From Helicobacter mesocricetorum (GTDB taxonomy: Bacteria > Campylobacterota > Campylobacteria > Campylobacterales > Helicobacteraceae), in assembly GCF_900198605.1 (NCBI RefSeq), contig NZ_FZPJ01000016.1, positions 1-64,000 on the forward strand: a DNA stretch of 64,000 bases. Direction: 5' to 3'. The notes beneath the pieces are model-generated. The model saw only the letters and a program-made list of their open reading frames with translations, searched no databases and was not told the DNA's origin. Both the position numbers and the translations under genes were made by a program. Every line of letters starts with the position of its first letter. Position 1 is the stretch's first letter. Below are positions 48,905 through 58,062 of the stretch, one piece after another.

Positions 48905-49669
48905 CTACTCAAATGAACTTACGCGTTGATTAGGAGGTAAAAAAGTTAATAGTTTTGTTTCTAAAGAACGTGGATTATCTCCGGCTTGAATCGACATAAC
49001 ACCCTCAATCACAAGAAGCTGCACAAGTGCTTCATCATTAGCTCTAACAACTAAAATATTAGCAATAGGTGCTCCTAAGATATTTCCAATAAATGATCCA
49101 TAAAATGTCGTTAAAAGGGCAACAGCCATAGCAGGTCCAATGGAAGCGGGGTCAGACATATTTAAAAGCATAGCTACTAGTCCAATTAGTGTTCCAAGCA
49201 TTCCATAAGCCCCAGCATAAGAACCCCAAGTATCAAATAAACCCGCATTAGTCTTATGGCGATCTAAAGTCCTATCCATTTCAATCTCTAGTAAATCCCG
49301 AATACTATCAGGTTCTGCCCCATCAATTGCCATACCAAGCCCTTTGCGTAAAAAGGAATTTTCTTCTTGAACGACTTGTTGTTCTAAGGATAATATCCCA
49401 TCTCTCCTTGCTTGTGTGGAATAATCAACCAATCTTTTAATTAATCCTGGAACATCAAAAGTTTGTGGCTTAAAGGCAATCATAAAAAAACTAACACTCT
49501 TTTTCATTGTTTCCATTTTATAAGCAATAAACAAACTTGTAATTGAACCTCCAACTGTAATTAAAATAGAAGGGGGGTCTAAATAAGGTCCAATTCCCAC
49601 TCCAAGCATCATCGCTGTTCCAAGTAAGATAAGTGATAATGACATACCAATAACCGTTGCTATATCCAT
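48905..49669 (-). CDS. motA: flagellar stator protein MotA
   Basis: A 254-residue protein with four membrane segments. GTAMMLGVGIGPYLDPPSILIT, the cytoplasmic charged loop, and WGSYAGAYGMLGTLIGLVAMLLNM are typical. MotA and MotB form the stator of the flagellar motor. It is the first gene of motA-motB-fliP, with TATACT on the minus strand at about 49717-49712 as a possible -10 box. Confidence 0.95.
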   Translation of the reverse strand: MDIATVIGMSLSLILLGTAMMLGVGIGPYLDPPSILITVGGSITSLFIAYKMETMKKSVSFFMIAFKPQTFDVPGLIKRLVDYSTQARRDGILSLEQQVVQEENSFLRKGLGMAIDGAEPDSIRDLLEIEMDRTLDRHKTNAGLFDTWGSYAGAYGMLGTLIGLVAMLLNMSDPASIGPAMAVALLTTFYGSFIGNILGAPIANILVVRANDEALVQLLVIEGVMSIQAGDNPRSLETKLLTFLPPNQRVSSFE

Positions 49670-49772
49670 CGCTAAAATCCCTTATAAAAAATCTTCTAAA
49701 ATATTTAAACGAGTATAAAGATTTATTTTAAAACTTATTGTGTTAAAATCTTATTAAATTTTCCAAAAAGAT

Positions 49773-51101
49773 ATGGACTTTAACGCAATGAAAAATCTTT
49801 CTTTATCGATTATTATTTTAGCCGCTGGAAAAGGCACAAGAATGCAATCACAAACTCCAAAAGTCTTGCATAAAATCTGTGGGAGAGAAATGCTCTATTA
49901 TAGCATAAAGGAATCCTTAAAACTAAGTGATGATGTGAGTATTGTCGTAGGTTTTGAAGCCCAAAAGATTGAATCAAAAATGAAAGAATATTTTGGCAAT
50001 ACTATTACATTTTTAGAGCAGGATTTAAAAAATTATCCGGGTACTGGCGGAGCGTTAAAGAATTACCATCCAAAATACCAAAAAATTCTAGTATTAAATG
50101 GAGATATGCCCCTAATCCAAGCTGAAGAGTTAGAAAAATTACTTGATACACAATCAGATATTGCTATGAGTGTTTTAGAATCCCCTAATACTTATGGATA
50201 TGGTAGGGTTATTATCAAAAATGGAGAAGTTTTAGAAATTATTGAAGAAAAAGATGCAAATGCAGAAATTTTAAACCTAAGCACTCTTAATGGTGGTATT
50301 TACTGCTTTAATAAAAGTATCTTAGAAAATTATCTTCCCAAACTTCGTAACAATAATGCACAAAAAGAATATTATCTAACAGATATTATATTCCTTGCTA
50401 AAAAAGATTCTAAAAAAATTACTCCCGTTTATGGACAAATAAACAATTTTAAAGGCATAAATGATAAGTTAGATTTGGCTAAAGCAGAAGAAATACTTGC
50501 TAATAGAATCAAAGAATATTGGCTCAAAAAAGGAGTTAGAATGAGACTGATAGATACAATCTATATTGAGGATTCTGTAACTTTTGAAGGAGAATGTATC
50601 TTAGAAAATGGAGTAAGTATTTATGGAGATAGCAAGATTATTAACTCCCATATCAAAGCCCATAGCATTATTGAATCAAGTATCATTGAAAATAGTGATA
50701 TAGGACCCCTAGCACATTTAAGACCACAAAGCATACTAAGAAAAACTCATATTGGCAATTTTGTTGAAGTTAAAAAATCTACCCTCAATGGAGTTAAGGC
50801 AGGACATTTAAGTTATATTGGAGATAGTGAGATTGATGAGGGGACAAATGTTGGGGCAGGATTTATCACTTGCAATTATGACGGTAAAAACAAACACTCA
50901 ACAAAAATTGGAAAAAATGTATTTATTGGGAGTGATACCCAAGTAGTATCTCCAATTTGCATCGAAGATGATTGCATAATTGGAGCAGGAAGTACCGTTA
51001 GACAAGACATAAAAAAGGGAGAGCTGTTCTTAACAAAAGGTAAGGAGATAGTAAAAAAAGGGTTTTTTTATGAATTTTTTAAGAAAAAAAGCATAGAATA
51101 A
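49773..51101 (+). CDS. glmU: bifunctional GlcNAc-1-P uridylyltransferase/acetyltransferase
   Basis: A 442-residue enzyme producing UDP-GlcNAc for peptidoglycan and LPS. The N-terminal domain has LAAGKGTRMQSQTPKVLHKI and NGDMPLI; from about residue 250 on a left-handed beta-helix carries hexapeptide repeats, with GAGFITCNYDGKNKH as the acetyltransferase site. An ATG five codons downstream is also possible; neither start has a strong ribosome-binding site. Confidence 0.95.
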   Translation: MDFNAMKNLSLSIIILAAGKGTRMQSQTPKVLHKICGREMLYYSIKESLKLSDDVSIVVGFEAQKIESKMKEYFGNTITFLEQDLKNYPGTGGALKNYHPKYQKILVLNGDMPLIQAEELEKLLDTQSDIAMSVLESPNTYGYGRVIIKNGEVLEIIEEKDANAEILNLSTLNGGIYCFNKSILENYLPKLRNNNAQKEYYLTDIIFLAKKDSKKITPVYGQINNFKGINDKLDLAKAEEILANRIKEYWLKKGVRMRLIDTIYIEDSVTFEGECILENGVSIYGDSKIINSHIKAHSIIESSIIENSDIGPLAHLRPQSILRKTHIGNFVEVKKSTLNGVKAGHLSYIGDSEIDEGTNVGAGFITCNYDGKNKHSTKIGKNVFIGSDTQVVSPICIEDDCIIGAGSTVRQDIKKGELFLTKGKEIVKKGFFYEFFKKKSIE

Positions 51102-51145
51102 ACCACATAAAAATCGTTAATAAATACAGAAACAAGGAATTTTCT

Positions 51146-51343
51146 ATGCAAGTTAAGCTAAATGGACAAGACATTTCAACACAAACAACAACTCTACTCC
51201 ATCTCTTACAAGAATATAAAATTGACACTAAGAGCATTGCTGTTGCTATTAATTTAGAAGTCATTAAAGAAGATAAATGGCATACTCACCCGCTTAAAGA
51301 TGGAGATACTATTGAATGTTTAACATTTTTAGGAGGGGGTTGA
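51146..51343 (+). CDS. thiS: sulfur carrier protein ThiS
   Basis: A 65-residue ubiquitin-like protein ending in Gly-Gly (LTFLGGG), needed for thiocarboxylate formation in thiazole synthesis. MQVKLNGQDISTQTTTLLHL and VAINLEVIKEDKWH are typical of ThiS. AAGGAA precedes the ATG. It is not accompanied by thiF, thiG or thiH here. Confidence 0.9.
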   Translation: MQVKLNGQDISTQTTTLLHLLQEYKIDTKSIAVAINLEVIKEDKWHTHPLKDGDTIECLTFLGGG

Positions 51344-51388
51344 TAGAGTAGATTATTTTACAAACTTAAAATTCTTTAAGGAAAAATA

Positions 51389-52399
51389 ATGAAAATTTCT
51401 GCTTCTATCATCGGAGCTGGGGGTTATACAGCATTAGAACTCATAAAGTTACTGGTTAATCATCCTGTTTTTGAACTCACCTCTATATATGGCACAGAGT
51501 ATCAAGAGGAATTAAGTACTCTTTATCCTAGTCTAAAAAAGATTCTTCAAATACCAATTTTACAAACCAATATCGAAGATATTATTCAAAATTCTAAGGT
51601 TGTTTTTCTAGCATTGCCCCACCAAAAAGCTATGGAATACATCAAAATACTCTCAAAATATGAAATTAAGATTATTGATTTATCAGCAGATTATAGACTA
51701 TCTTTGAAACAATATGAAGCTTTTTATACACAGCATCTTGATGCAGAAAATCTTAAAAATGCTATTTATGGACTGCCAGAATATAATCGCTCTTTAATTG
51801 CCAAAAGTAGCTTGGTGGCAAATCCAGGTTGTTACCCAACAGCCTCACTTTTAGCCATACTACCTTTCATTCCTTATCTGGATAATGCACAAACGCTCTA
51901 CATTGATGCAAAAAGTGGAGTAAGCGGAGCAGGTAAAAAACTTGCTCATACCTCACATTTTGTGAATATTAATGAAAATCTCTTTGCGTATTCTCCCATC
52001 ACTCATCGCCATTCACCCGAAATTGACGAACAAATCACAAAAATTGCCAAAACTTCTATTAAAACACTGTTTGTGCCTCATCTTATCCCCCTTACTAGAG
52101 GAATGCTCGTCTCTGTTTATGCTAAACTTAAAGAAATTATTAATCCTTTAGAAATACTCCAGCAACATTATAAAGAAGAATCATTTATTCGAATCTGTAA
52201 TCATTGTGTTCAAATTAAAAATGTTGTAGGAACACATTTTTGTGATATTTATGCCAAAAATGATGAAAAAGACTTATTTATCACCTCAAGTATCGATAAT
52301 CTTTTGCGCGGTGCTAGCTCCCAAGCAATAGCCAATGCAAATTTAATGTGTGGCTTAGAAGAAACTTTAGGTTTGCCACAAATTGCCTATGTCCCTTAA
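51389..52399 (+). CDS. argC: N-acetyl-gamma-glutamyl-phosphate reductase
   Basis: A 336-residue NADPH-dependent enzyme of arginine synthesis. GAGGYTALELIKLL is the dinucleotide site, NPGCYPTASLL near residue 145 holds the catalytic Cys, and SGVSGAGKK and PHLIPLTRGML are family blocks. AAGGAAA lies ahead of the ATG. Its end overlaps the next gene. Confidence 0.95.
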   Translation: MKISASIIGAGGYTALELIKLLVNHPVFELTSIYGTEYQEELSTLYPSLKKILQIPILQTNIEDIIQNSKVVFLALPHQKAMEYIKILSKYEIKIIDLSADYRLSLKQYEAFYTQHLDAENLKNAIYGLPEYNRSLIAKSSLVANPGCYPTASLLAILPFIPYLDNAQTLYIDAKSGVSGAGKKLAHTSHFVNINENLFAYSPITHRHSPEIDEQITKIAKTSIKTLFVPHLIPLTRGMLVSVYAKLKEIINPLEILQQHYKEESFIRICNHCVQIKNVVGTHFCDIYAKNDEKDLFITSSIDNLLRGASSQAIANANLMCGLEETLGLPQIAYVP

Positions 52400-53126
52400 T
52401 TCTATAACTATTAAAGAAAATGCCATTTTTATCGCAGATTCTCATCATCATAGCCTGTATCGCAATACACTAGATGACTTTTTTCAATCCCTCCTACCCC
52501 TCTCTAAAAGACAAATCTTTTTAATGGGGGATATTTTTGATTTTTTGGTGGGTGATATTGCGCAATGCTTAAAAGACAATCAAAAAACACTCAATATTTT
52601 AGAGCAACTCTCTTTGAAACACGAAATTTATTATTTAGAGGGGAATCACGATTTTCTCTTACACAAAATCCCTCTTTTAAAAAATATTCATTGTTTTTCT
52701 ATCCAATCCCAACCCATTTGTTGTATTTTAAATCAAAAAAAAGCTTATTTAGCTCACGGCGATATTCTCTTATCGTGGCATTATAAACTTTATACAGCAT
52801 TAATGCGTCAAAGAATAACTATTGCATTTTTAAATCTTTTTAAGAATTTTCTTTATCCTGCTTTGATTACTCATTTAAAGGCAAAAACATTAAAAGAATC
52901 CCCTAAAGATTCTTCACATTTTATTACTCAAAGAATCTTAGATTATATTAAACAATACGATATCCAACAACATTCTTATATCATTGAAGGACATTTTCAT
53001 CTCAATAAACATATAAAATTTCATACTATAAACTATATTGGACTTCCTCTTTTTGCTTGTAAAAAAAAATATTTTGTTGTAGAATATGAGAATAATTACC
53101 TATCCTTAAAGATGAAGGAGTTTTAA
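52389..53126 (+). CDS. LpxH-like UDP-2,3-diacylglucosamine diphosphatase
   Basis: A 245-residue metallophosphoesterase with IADSHHHSLYRN, LMGDIFDFLVGD, LEGNHDFLL, LAHGDIL and IEGHFHLNK, the metal ligands of LpxH. LpxH cleaves UDP-2,3-diacylglucosamine during lipid A synthesis. Asp-x-His-type first motif is present with Ser-His-His. The ATG at 52389 overlaps argC by 11 bases; a TTG two codons earlier is unlikely. LpxH itself is the best guess. Confidence 0.75.
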   Translation: MSLNSITIKENAIFIADSHHHSLYRNTLDDFFQSLLPLSKRQIFLMGDIFDFLVGDIAQCLKDNQKTLNILEQLSLKHEIYYLEGNHDFLLHKIPLLKNIHCFSIQSQPICCILNQKKAYLAHGDILLSWHYKLYTALMRQRITIAFLNLFKNFLYPALITHLKAKTLKESPKDSSHFITQRILDYIKQYDIQQHSYIIEGHFHLNKHIKFHTINYIGLPLFACKKKYFVVEYENNYLSLKMKEF

Positions 53127-54101
53127 TTGCCAAGTTTTGAAAAACAAGATACCTTAAAAGCAAGTAGCAATGAAATAGAGCTTGTTGATTTTCGAATTTA
53201 TAAATTAGAAAAAGGTAGAATTTATGAAGGAATTTATGGGATTAATGTTGCTAAAGTTAATGAAATTATCCGTCTTCCACATCTAACTGAATTGCCCGGT
53301 GCACCTGAATACATTGAAGGAATTTTCGATTTGCGTGGGATTGTGATTCCTGTCATTAACCTTGCAAAATGGATGCACGTAGAAGTCCCAAAAAGCAAAA
53401 AGATTAAACCTCGTGTTATTATAGCTGAACTTAATGATATTGTAATTGGCTTTATTGTCCATGAAGCAAAACGTATTCGAAGGATTAATTGGAAAAATAT
53501 AGAACCTGCTAATTTTAGTTCCTCAGCCGGACCTAATTCAAAATTAGATAAGGGGAAAATTACAGGTATTACAAGGATTGATGGAGGTGAAGAGGTTTTA
53601 CTCATTCTTGATTTAGAAAGCATTATTCAAGATTTAGGTCTTTATCGACCAGAAATTAATGCTGACCGCAGTTATAGACAATTTGAAGGTTTGGCATTGA
53701 TTTTGGATGATAGTGCAATTGCACGAAAGATTACTAAAGACTTTTTAGAAAAAATGGGCTTTGATGTTGCAGAGGCTAATGATGGAGAAGCAGGTTTAGA
53801 AAAACTTGAAAAACTTTATGAAAATTATGGTGAAAAACTTTCGCGGTATTTAAAAGTTATCATTTCTGACATTGAAATGCCAAAAATGGATGGATTCCAT
53901 TTTGCTAAAAAGATAAAAGAAGATTCAAGATTTGCTAAATTTCCTATTATCTTTAGTTCTTCTATTAGCGATAAATTTAGCAAAGAAAAAGGCGAAAAAG
54001 CGGGGGGAGAATCTTATCTTGTGAAGTTTGATGGAAATAAACTTCATGATGAGATTTCAAAAATTGTTAGTAAATACGATGAAGAATTAGAAAAGCTTTA
54101 A
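53127..54101 (+). CDS. cheV: chemotaxis coupling/receiver protein CheV
   Basis: A 324-residue protein with an N-terminal CheW-like domain (about 20-170) and a C-terminal receiver domain. IISDIEMPKMDGF contains the phosphoacceptor Asp. It begins with TTG directly after the previous gene's TAA, with AAGGAG six bases ahead. CheV tunes receptor-CheA coupling. Gene order cheV-cheA-cheW is standard for this group. Confidence 0.93.
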   Translation: MPSFEKQDTLKASSNEIELVDFRIYKLEKGRIYEGIYGINVAKVNEIIRLPHLTELPGAPEYIEGIFDLRGIVIPVINLAKWMHVEVPKSKKIKPRVIIAELNDIVIGFIVHEAKRIRRINWKNIEPANFSSSAGPNSKLDKGKITGITRIDGGEEVLLILDLESIIQDLGLYRPEINADRSYRQFEGLALILDDSAIARKITKDFLEKMGFDVAEANDGEAGLEKLEKLYENYGEKLSRYLKVIISDIEMPKMDGFHFAKKIKEDSRFAKFPIIFSSSISDKFSKEKGEKAGGESYLVKFDGNKLHDEISKIVSKYDEELEKL

Positions 54102-54128
54102 TTTACATTTTAAAAGAAAGGGTTTTAT

Positions 54129-56564
54129 ATGGATGAAATGCAAGAAATAATGGAAGACTTTTTAATCGAAGCATTTGAAATGATTGAACAGCTTGACCAA
54201 GATTTGGTTGAGCTAGAAACTAGACCAGAAGATTTAGACTTACTTAATAGAATCTTTAGGGTTGCCCACACTATTAAGGGTTCAGGTTCATTTCTAAACT
54301 TCTCAGTCCTTACTCATCTTACACATCATATGGAAGATGTTTTAAATAAAGCAAGGCACGGAGAATTAACAATTACTCCTGATATTATGGATATTGTTTT
54401 AGCTTCTATAGATTTTATGAAAAAACTTCTTAATGCAATCCGTGATACAGGAACAGATGCAAATACAGGCTTAGATTCAGATATCGCCGTAATCGTAGAA
54501 AAACTTGATGCTATATCAAAAGGAGAAGCGGTTTCAACTCAAGCACCCGAAGCACCCGCAGAAGCACCCGCAGAAGCACCTGAAGAAACGCTTGCAGAAG
54601 AAGCTCCAGCCACTGATACTACCCCAATAGAAGAAGAACCCGAGCTTGATTATGCCAATATGTCTCCAGAAGAAATTGAAAAGGAAATTGAAAGACTTCT
54701 TAACAAGCGTCAAGAAGAAGATAAAAGAAAAAGACAACAAAAGAAAGCAGAAGGCAAGAGTGAAGAGATTCAAGCTCCAACAGAAATTAAAGAAAATGTT
54801 GCACCTGCTCCCAAACCAGCCCCTGCAACTGCTGCTACCCCTAAACCGGCAACCCCTGCAGCAACTACTACAAAATCTCCTCCTAAAGCAGCTGGATCAC
54901 AAGATGCTAAAACTCCTGCTACTGCTGTTGAACAAACCATTCGTGTTGATGTTAAAAGACTAGATAGTTTAATGAATCTTATTGGTGAGCTTGTATTAGG
55001 AAAAAACCGACTCATTAAAATCTACAATGATGTAGAAGAACGTTATGAGGGAGAAAAATTCTTAGAAGAACTCAATCAAGTTGTGGCAAGTGTTTCAATG
55101 GTAACAACTGATATTCAATTAGCAGTTATGAAAACAAGAATGCTACCTATTGGAAGAGTTTTCAATAAATTCCCAAGAATGGTTAGAGATCTCTCAAGAG
55201 AGGTTGGTAAGAATATTGAGCTTATCATTAGTGGAGAGGAAACAGAGCTAGATAAATCTATTGTTGAAGAAATAGGTGATCCACTTGTGCATTTGATTAG
55301 AAATGCTTGCGATCACGGAATAGAGTCTAAAGAAGAAAGAGTTGCTGCTGGAAAAGGTGAGCAAGGAACCGTAGAATTAAAAGCTTATAATGAAGGGAAT
55401 CATATCGTTGTCGAAATTAAAGATGATGGAAAAGGAATGGATCCTGAAGCCCTAAAAGCTAAAGCGATTGAAAAAGGACTTATTAGCGAAAAAGAAGCAG
55501 ACACTATGAGTGATAAGGAAGCTTATTCTTTGATTTTTAAAGCTGGATTCTCCACAGCAAAAGTCGTTACAAATATTAGCGGACGTGGCGTTGGTATGGA
55601 TGTTGTAAAAACTAATATTGAAAAACTCAATGGTATTATTGATGTGGAGAGTGCCTTTGGAGAAGGAACCACTTTAAAACTCAAAATTCCGCTTACACTT
55701 GCTATTATTCAGTCTTTATTAGTTGGTGTGCAAGAAGAATATTACGCTATCCCACTTGCCTCTGTCATTGAAACCGTTAGAATCTCTCAAGATGAGATTT
55801 ACACTGTGGAAAATAAAAGTGTTTTAAGGCTTAGAAATGAGGTTCTCCCTCTTGTGAGATTAGCAGATATTTTTGGAGTTAATGCAGTTCTTGACAATTC
55901 AGAACAAGCTTATGTTGTCGTAATTGGTCTTGCAGAAAATAAAATAGGTGTAATTGTTGATTTTCTCATTGGTCAAGAAGAAGTTGTTATTAAATCACTT
56001 GGCTCTTACCTTAAAGGCACTGAAGGAATTGCTGGTGCAACCATCAGAGGTGATGGTAGAGTAACACTCATTGTGGATATTGCAGCAATGATGCAAATGG
56101 CAAAACAAGTTAAAGTTAGCATTAGTAACCTCATTCAAGAAAATGAATCCAAAAAAGGTAAAAGTGCTCCTAGCGACTATCAGGTGTTAATTGTTGATGA
56201 TTCAATGACAGATAGAGCCATTATGAAAAAATCCCTCAAACCTTTAGGAATTACCTTAACAGAAGCCACAAATGGGGTAGAAGCATTAGAAATAGTCAAA
56301 AACGGAGATAAAACTTTTGATGCTATTTTAATTGATATTGAAATGCCCAAAATGGATGGATATACACTAGCTGGTGAAATTAGAAAATATGCTAAATTTA
56401 AAAATCTACCGCTTATTGCTGTTACAAGTAGAACTAGTAAAACCGATAGAATGCGTGGGGTTGAATCAGGAATGACAGAATATATTACCAAGCCTTATTC
56501 TCCAGAATATTTAATGAATGTCGTAAAAAGAAATATCAAATTTACTATGGAGGTAACTGAATAA
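54129..56564 (+). CDS. cheA: CheA histidine kinase with C-terminal receiver (CheAY)
   Basis: An 811-residue kinase. The P1 domain has His47 in RVAHTIKGSG. A Pro/Ala/Glu-rich low-complexity linker covers about residues 136-270. Dimerisation, ATPase (LIRNACDHGIES, DDGKGMD, GRGVGMDVVK) and CheW-like domains follow. A receiver domain at about 690-811 has LIDIEMPKMDGY. This fused receiver (CheY2/AY) is typical of Helicobacter and Campylobacter. Confidence 0.95.
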   Translation: MDEMQEIMEDFLIEAFEMIEQLDQDLVELETRPEDLDLLNRIFRVAHTIKGSGSFLNFSVLTHLTHHMEDVLNKARHGELTITPDIMDIVLASIDFMKKLLNAIRDTGTDANTGLDSDIAVIVEKLDAISKGEAVSTQAPEAPAEAPAEAPEETLAEEAPATDTTPIEEEPELDYANMSPEEIEKEIERLLNKRQEEDKRKRQQKKAEGKSEEIQAPTEIKENVAPAPKPAPATAATPKPATPAATTTKSPPKAAGSQDAKTPATAVEQTIRVDVKRLDSLMNLIGELVLGKNRLIKIYNDVEERYEGEKFLEELNQVVASVSMVTTDIQLAVMKTRMLPIGRVFNKFPRMVRDLSREVGKNIELIISGEETELDKSIVEEIGDPLVHLIRNACDHGIESKEERVAAGKGEQGTVELKAYNEGNHIVVEIKDDGKGMDPEALKAKAIEKGLISEKEADTMSDKEAYSLIFKAGFSTAKVVTNISGRGVGMDVVKTNIEKLNGIIDVESAFGEGTTLKLKIPLTLAIIQSLLVGVQEEYYAIPLASVIETVRISQDEIYTVENKSVLRLRNEVLPLVRLADIFGVNAVLDNSEQAYVVVIGLAENKIGVIVDFLIGQEEVVIKSLGSYLKGTEGIAGATIRGDGRVTLIVDIAAMMQMAKQVKVSISNLIQENESKKGKSAPSDYQVLIVDDSMTDRAIMKKSLKPLGITLTEATNGVEALEIVKNGDKTFDAILIDIEMPKMDGYTLAGEIRKYAKFKNLPLIAVTSRTSKTDRMRGVESGMTEYITKPYSPEYLMNVVKRNIKFTMEVTE

Positions 56565-57055
56565 TGAGCAATCAATTACAAGATGTTCTACAAAAACAAC
56601 AAGATCAAAAAAAGCCCGTTACAGAAAATGAAGATATTATTCAGCTTGTAGCTTTTGTTGTGGGTTCTGAAGAGTTTGCTTTACCTATTTTAACTATTCA
56701 AGAAATTATTAAACCTTTTGAATATACAAGAGTTCCGGGAGTTCCAAATTATGTTCTGGGTGTATTTAATATGCGTGGTTGGGTTATTCCTTTAATTAAT
56801 TTGCGCTTAAAGTTTGGATTGCCCTTTGAAAAACCAACAGAAGATACGCGTTATATTGTTATTAAGATTCAAGAAGAACGTGCAGGATTTGTTATCGATA
56901 GATTAACAGAAGCTGTCAGAATCAAAGAATCCGATGTAGATCCAACTCCTGAAACTATCAATCAAGACGAGAGTTTAATTTATGGAGTGGGCAAAAAAGA
57001 TGATAGATTAATCACTATCTTGCGACCTGAAGAGCTTTTAAAACGTACCTTTTAA
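56564..57055 (+). CDS. cheW: chemotaxis coupling protein CheW
   Basis: A 163-residue coupling protein linking receptors to CheA. VAFVVGSEEFALPILTIQEI, RVPGVPNYVLGVFNMRGWVI and PLINLRLKFGLP are CheW motifs. Its ATG shares one base with the cheA stop (TAATG). The gene is the last of cheV-cheA-cheW. Confidence 0.95.
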   Translation: MSNQLQDVLQKQQDQKKPVTENEDIIQLVAFVVGSEEFALPILTIQEIIKPFEYTRVPGVPNYVLGVFNMRGWVIPLINLRLKFGLPFEKPTEDTRYIVIKIQEERAGFVIDRLTEAVRIKESDVDPTPETINQDESLIYGVGKKDDRLITILRPEELLKRTF

Positions 57056-57081
57056 GCTCTTTATTCTTTTAAAACTAAGAA

Positions 57082-58062
57082 TTATTTGGGCTTGTGATTC
57101 CGCATTAAAATATTATACCTTTGTTGTAAAATTGGATTATTAGAGAGATCAAAATTATCAATAATCTTTTTTACATCCCTCTCATCTAATGAATCTAAGG
57201 ATTCTTTTAATAGCATACTAAATGCCAATTCATCTTCACTGTTAACGATTTCAGCAAATTTTTTAGTATAATGTTTGATAAGTGTTTTTTCTTCGTTTTC
57301 TCTATCTCTATCCCTCAATAAAACCGCTTCTATATTTCTCAAGACAACAATCTTTTTATTTTTAAGAACAGATTTTCTATAAGCATTTGTCAAAGACATA
57401 ATACGTTCTATAATCTCATTCTTTTTATCTTCATCTTCATAATATTCTTCATAATTTTCATATAAGGAATCAGGAAAATAATCGTGGATGATTTCAAATT
57501 TTAATTGGGATATTTTAGTTAATCTAGTTTGATTATTATTTTTTTTAATTGTTTGAATGGTATCTCTTAAAAAACTAATATCTTCGCGTTTTTTGCTATA
57601 AATTTTCATTTGTTCGTATTGTTCTTCAGGTGGATACTCCCTACATAACTCCTCTATTTCCTCCAATAAACTCTCCTGATAAGACCTATATATTAATTCT
57701 GTGATTTGCGTTATTTGCTTATAGTGCTTATCACTAACTTGAGACAAAACCAATTCAGTGGCTTCATTTAATCCATAGAAGAAAAAGATTTTCTCAATAG
57801 CCTTATAAAGCACTAAAAAATCTATTTCTTCTCTTGCAACAGCACGAGATATATTCTCTAATTCCCTGCCAATATACTCACTTGTATTATCAGAGGCGAT
57901 TTCAACTTGCTTCTCACTACCCGCCATTTTTAGGAATTCTAAGATTCTATCTTTACTATTTTTTTTTAATAATTGCACAAGATCCCTTGTTGGCATTGCC
58001 TCCAAAGTTGCTTTAGAATATCCATAATTGGATAATTGATAAATCATCTCTTTTCTTTCCAT
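57082..58062 (-). CDS. hypothetical helical protein, HP1233-position
   Basis: A 326-residue, highly charged, soluble, mostly helical protein; no family recognised. The ATG at 58062 shares one base with the folP stop, with CAGGAG eight bases ahead; an in-frame start 19 codons earlier lies inside folP and is rejected. By position it corresponds to HP1233 of H. pylori, whose role I do not know. It is rich in Glu/Lys/Tyr and contains NNNQTRLTKIS and YEDEDKKNEIIE stretches. A role beyond belonging to this conserved cluster cannot be given. Confidence 0.7.
   Translation of the reverse strand: MERKEMIYQLSNYGYSKATLEAMPTRDLVQLLKKNSKDRILEFLKMAGSEKQVEIASDNTSEYIGRELENISRAVAREEIDFLVLYKAIEKIFFFYGLNEATELVLSQVSDKHYKQITQITELIYRSYQESLLEEIEELCREYPPEEQYEQMKIYSKKREDISFLRDTIQTIKKNNNQTRLTKISQLKFEIIHDYFPDSLYENYEEYYEDEDKKNEIIERIMSLTNAYRKSVLKNKKIVVLRNIEAVLLRDRDRENEEKTLIKHYTKKFAEIVNSEDELAFSMLLKESLDSLDERDVKKIIDNFDLSNNPILQQRYNILMRNHKPK

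Noticed and set aside
54534-55015. Pro/Ala/Glu repeat in CheA and antisense Gly/Phe-rich frames
   Set aside because: It is the flexible linker between CheA domains; the antisense frames are a by-product of its low complexity, not separate genes or DNA repeats of interest.
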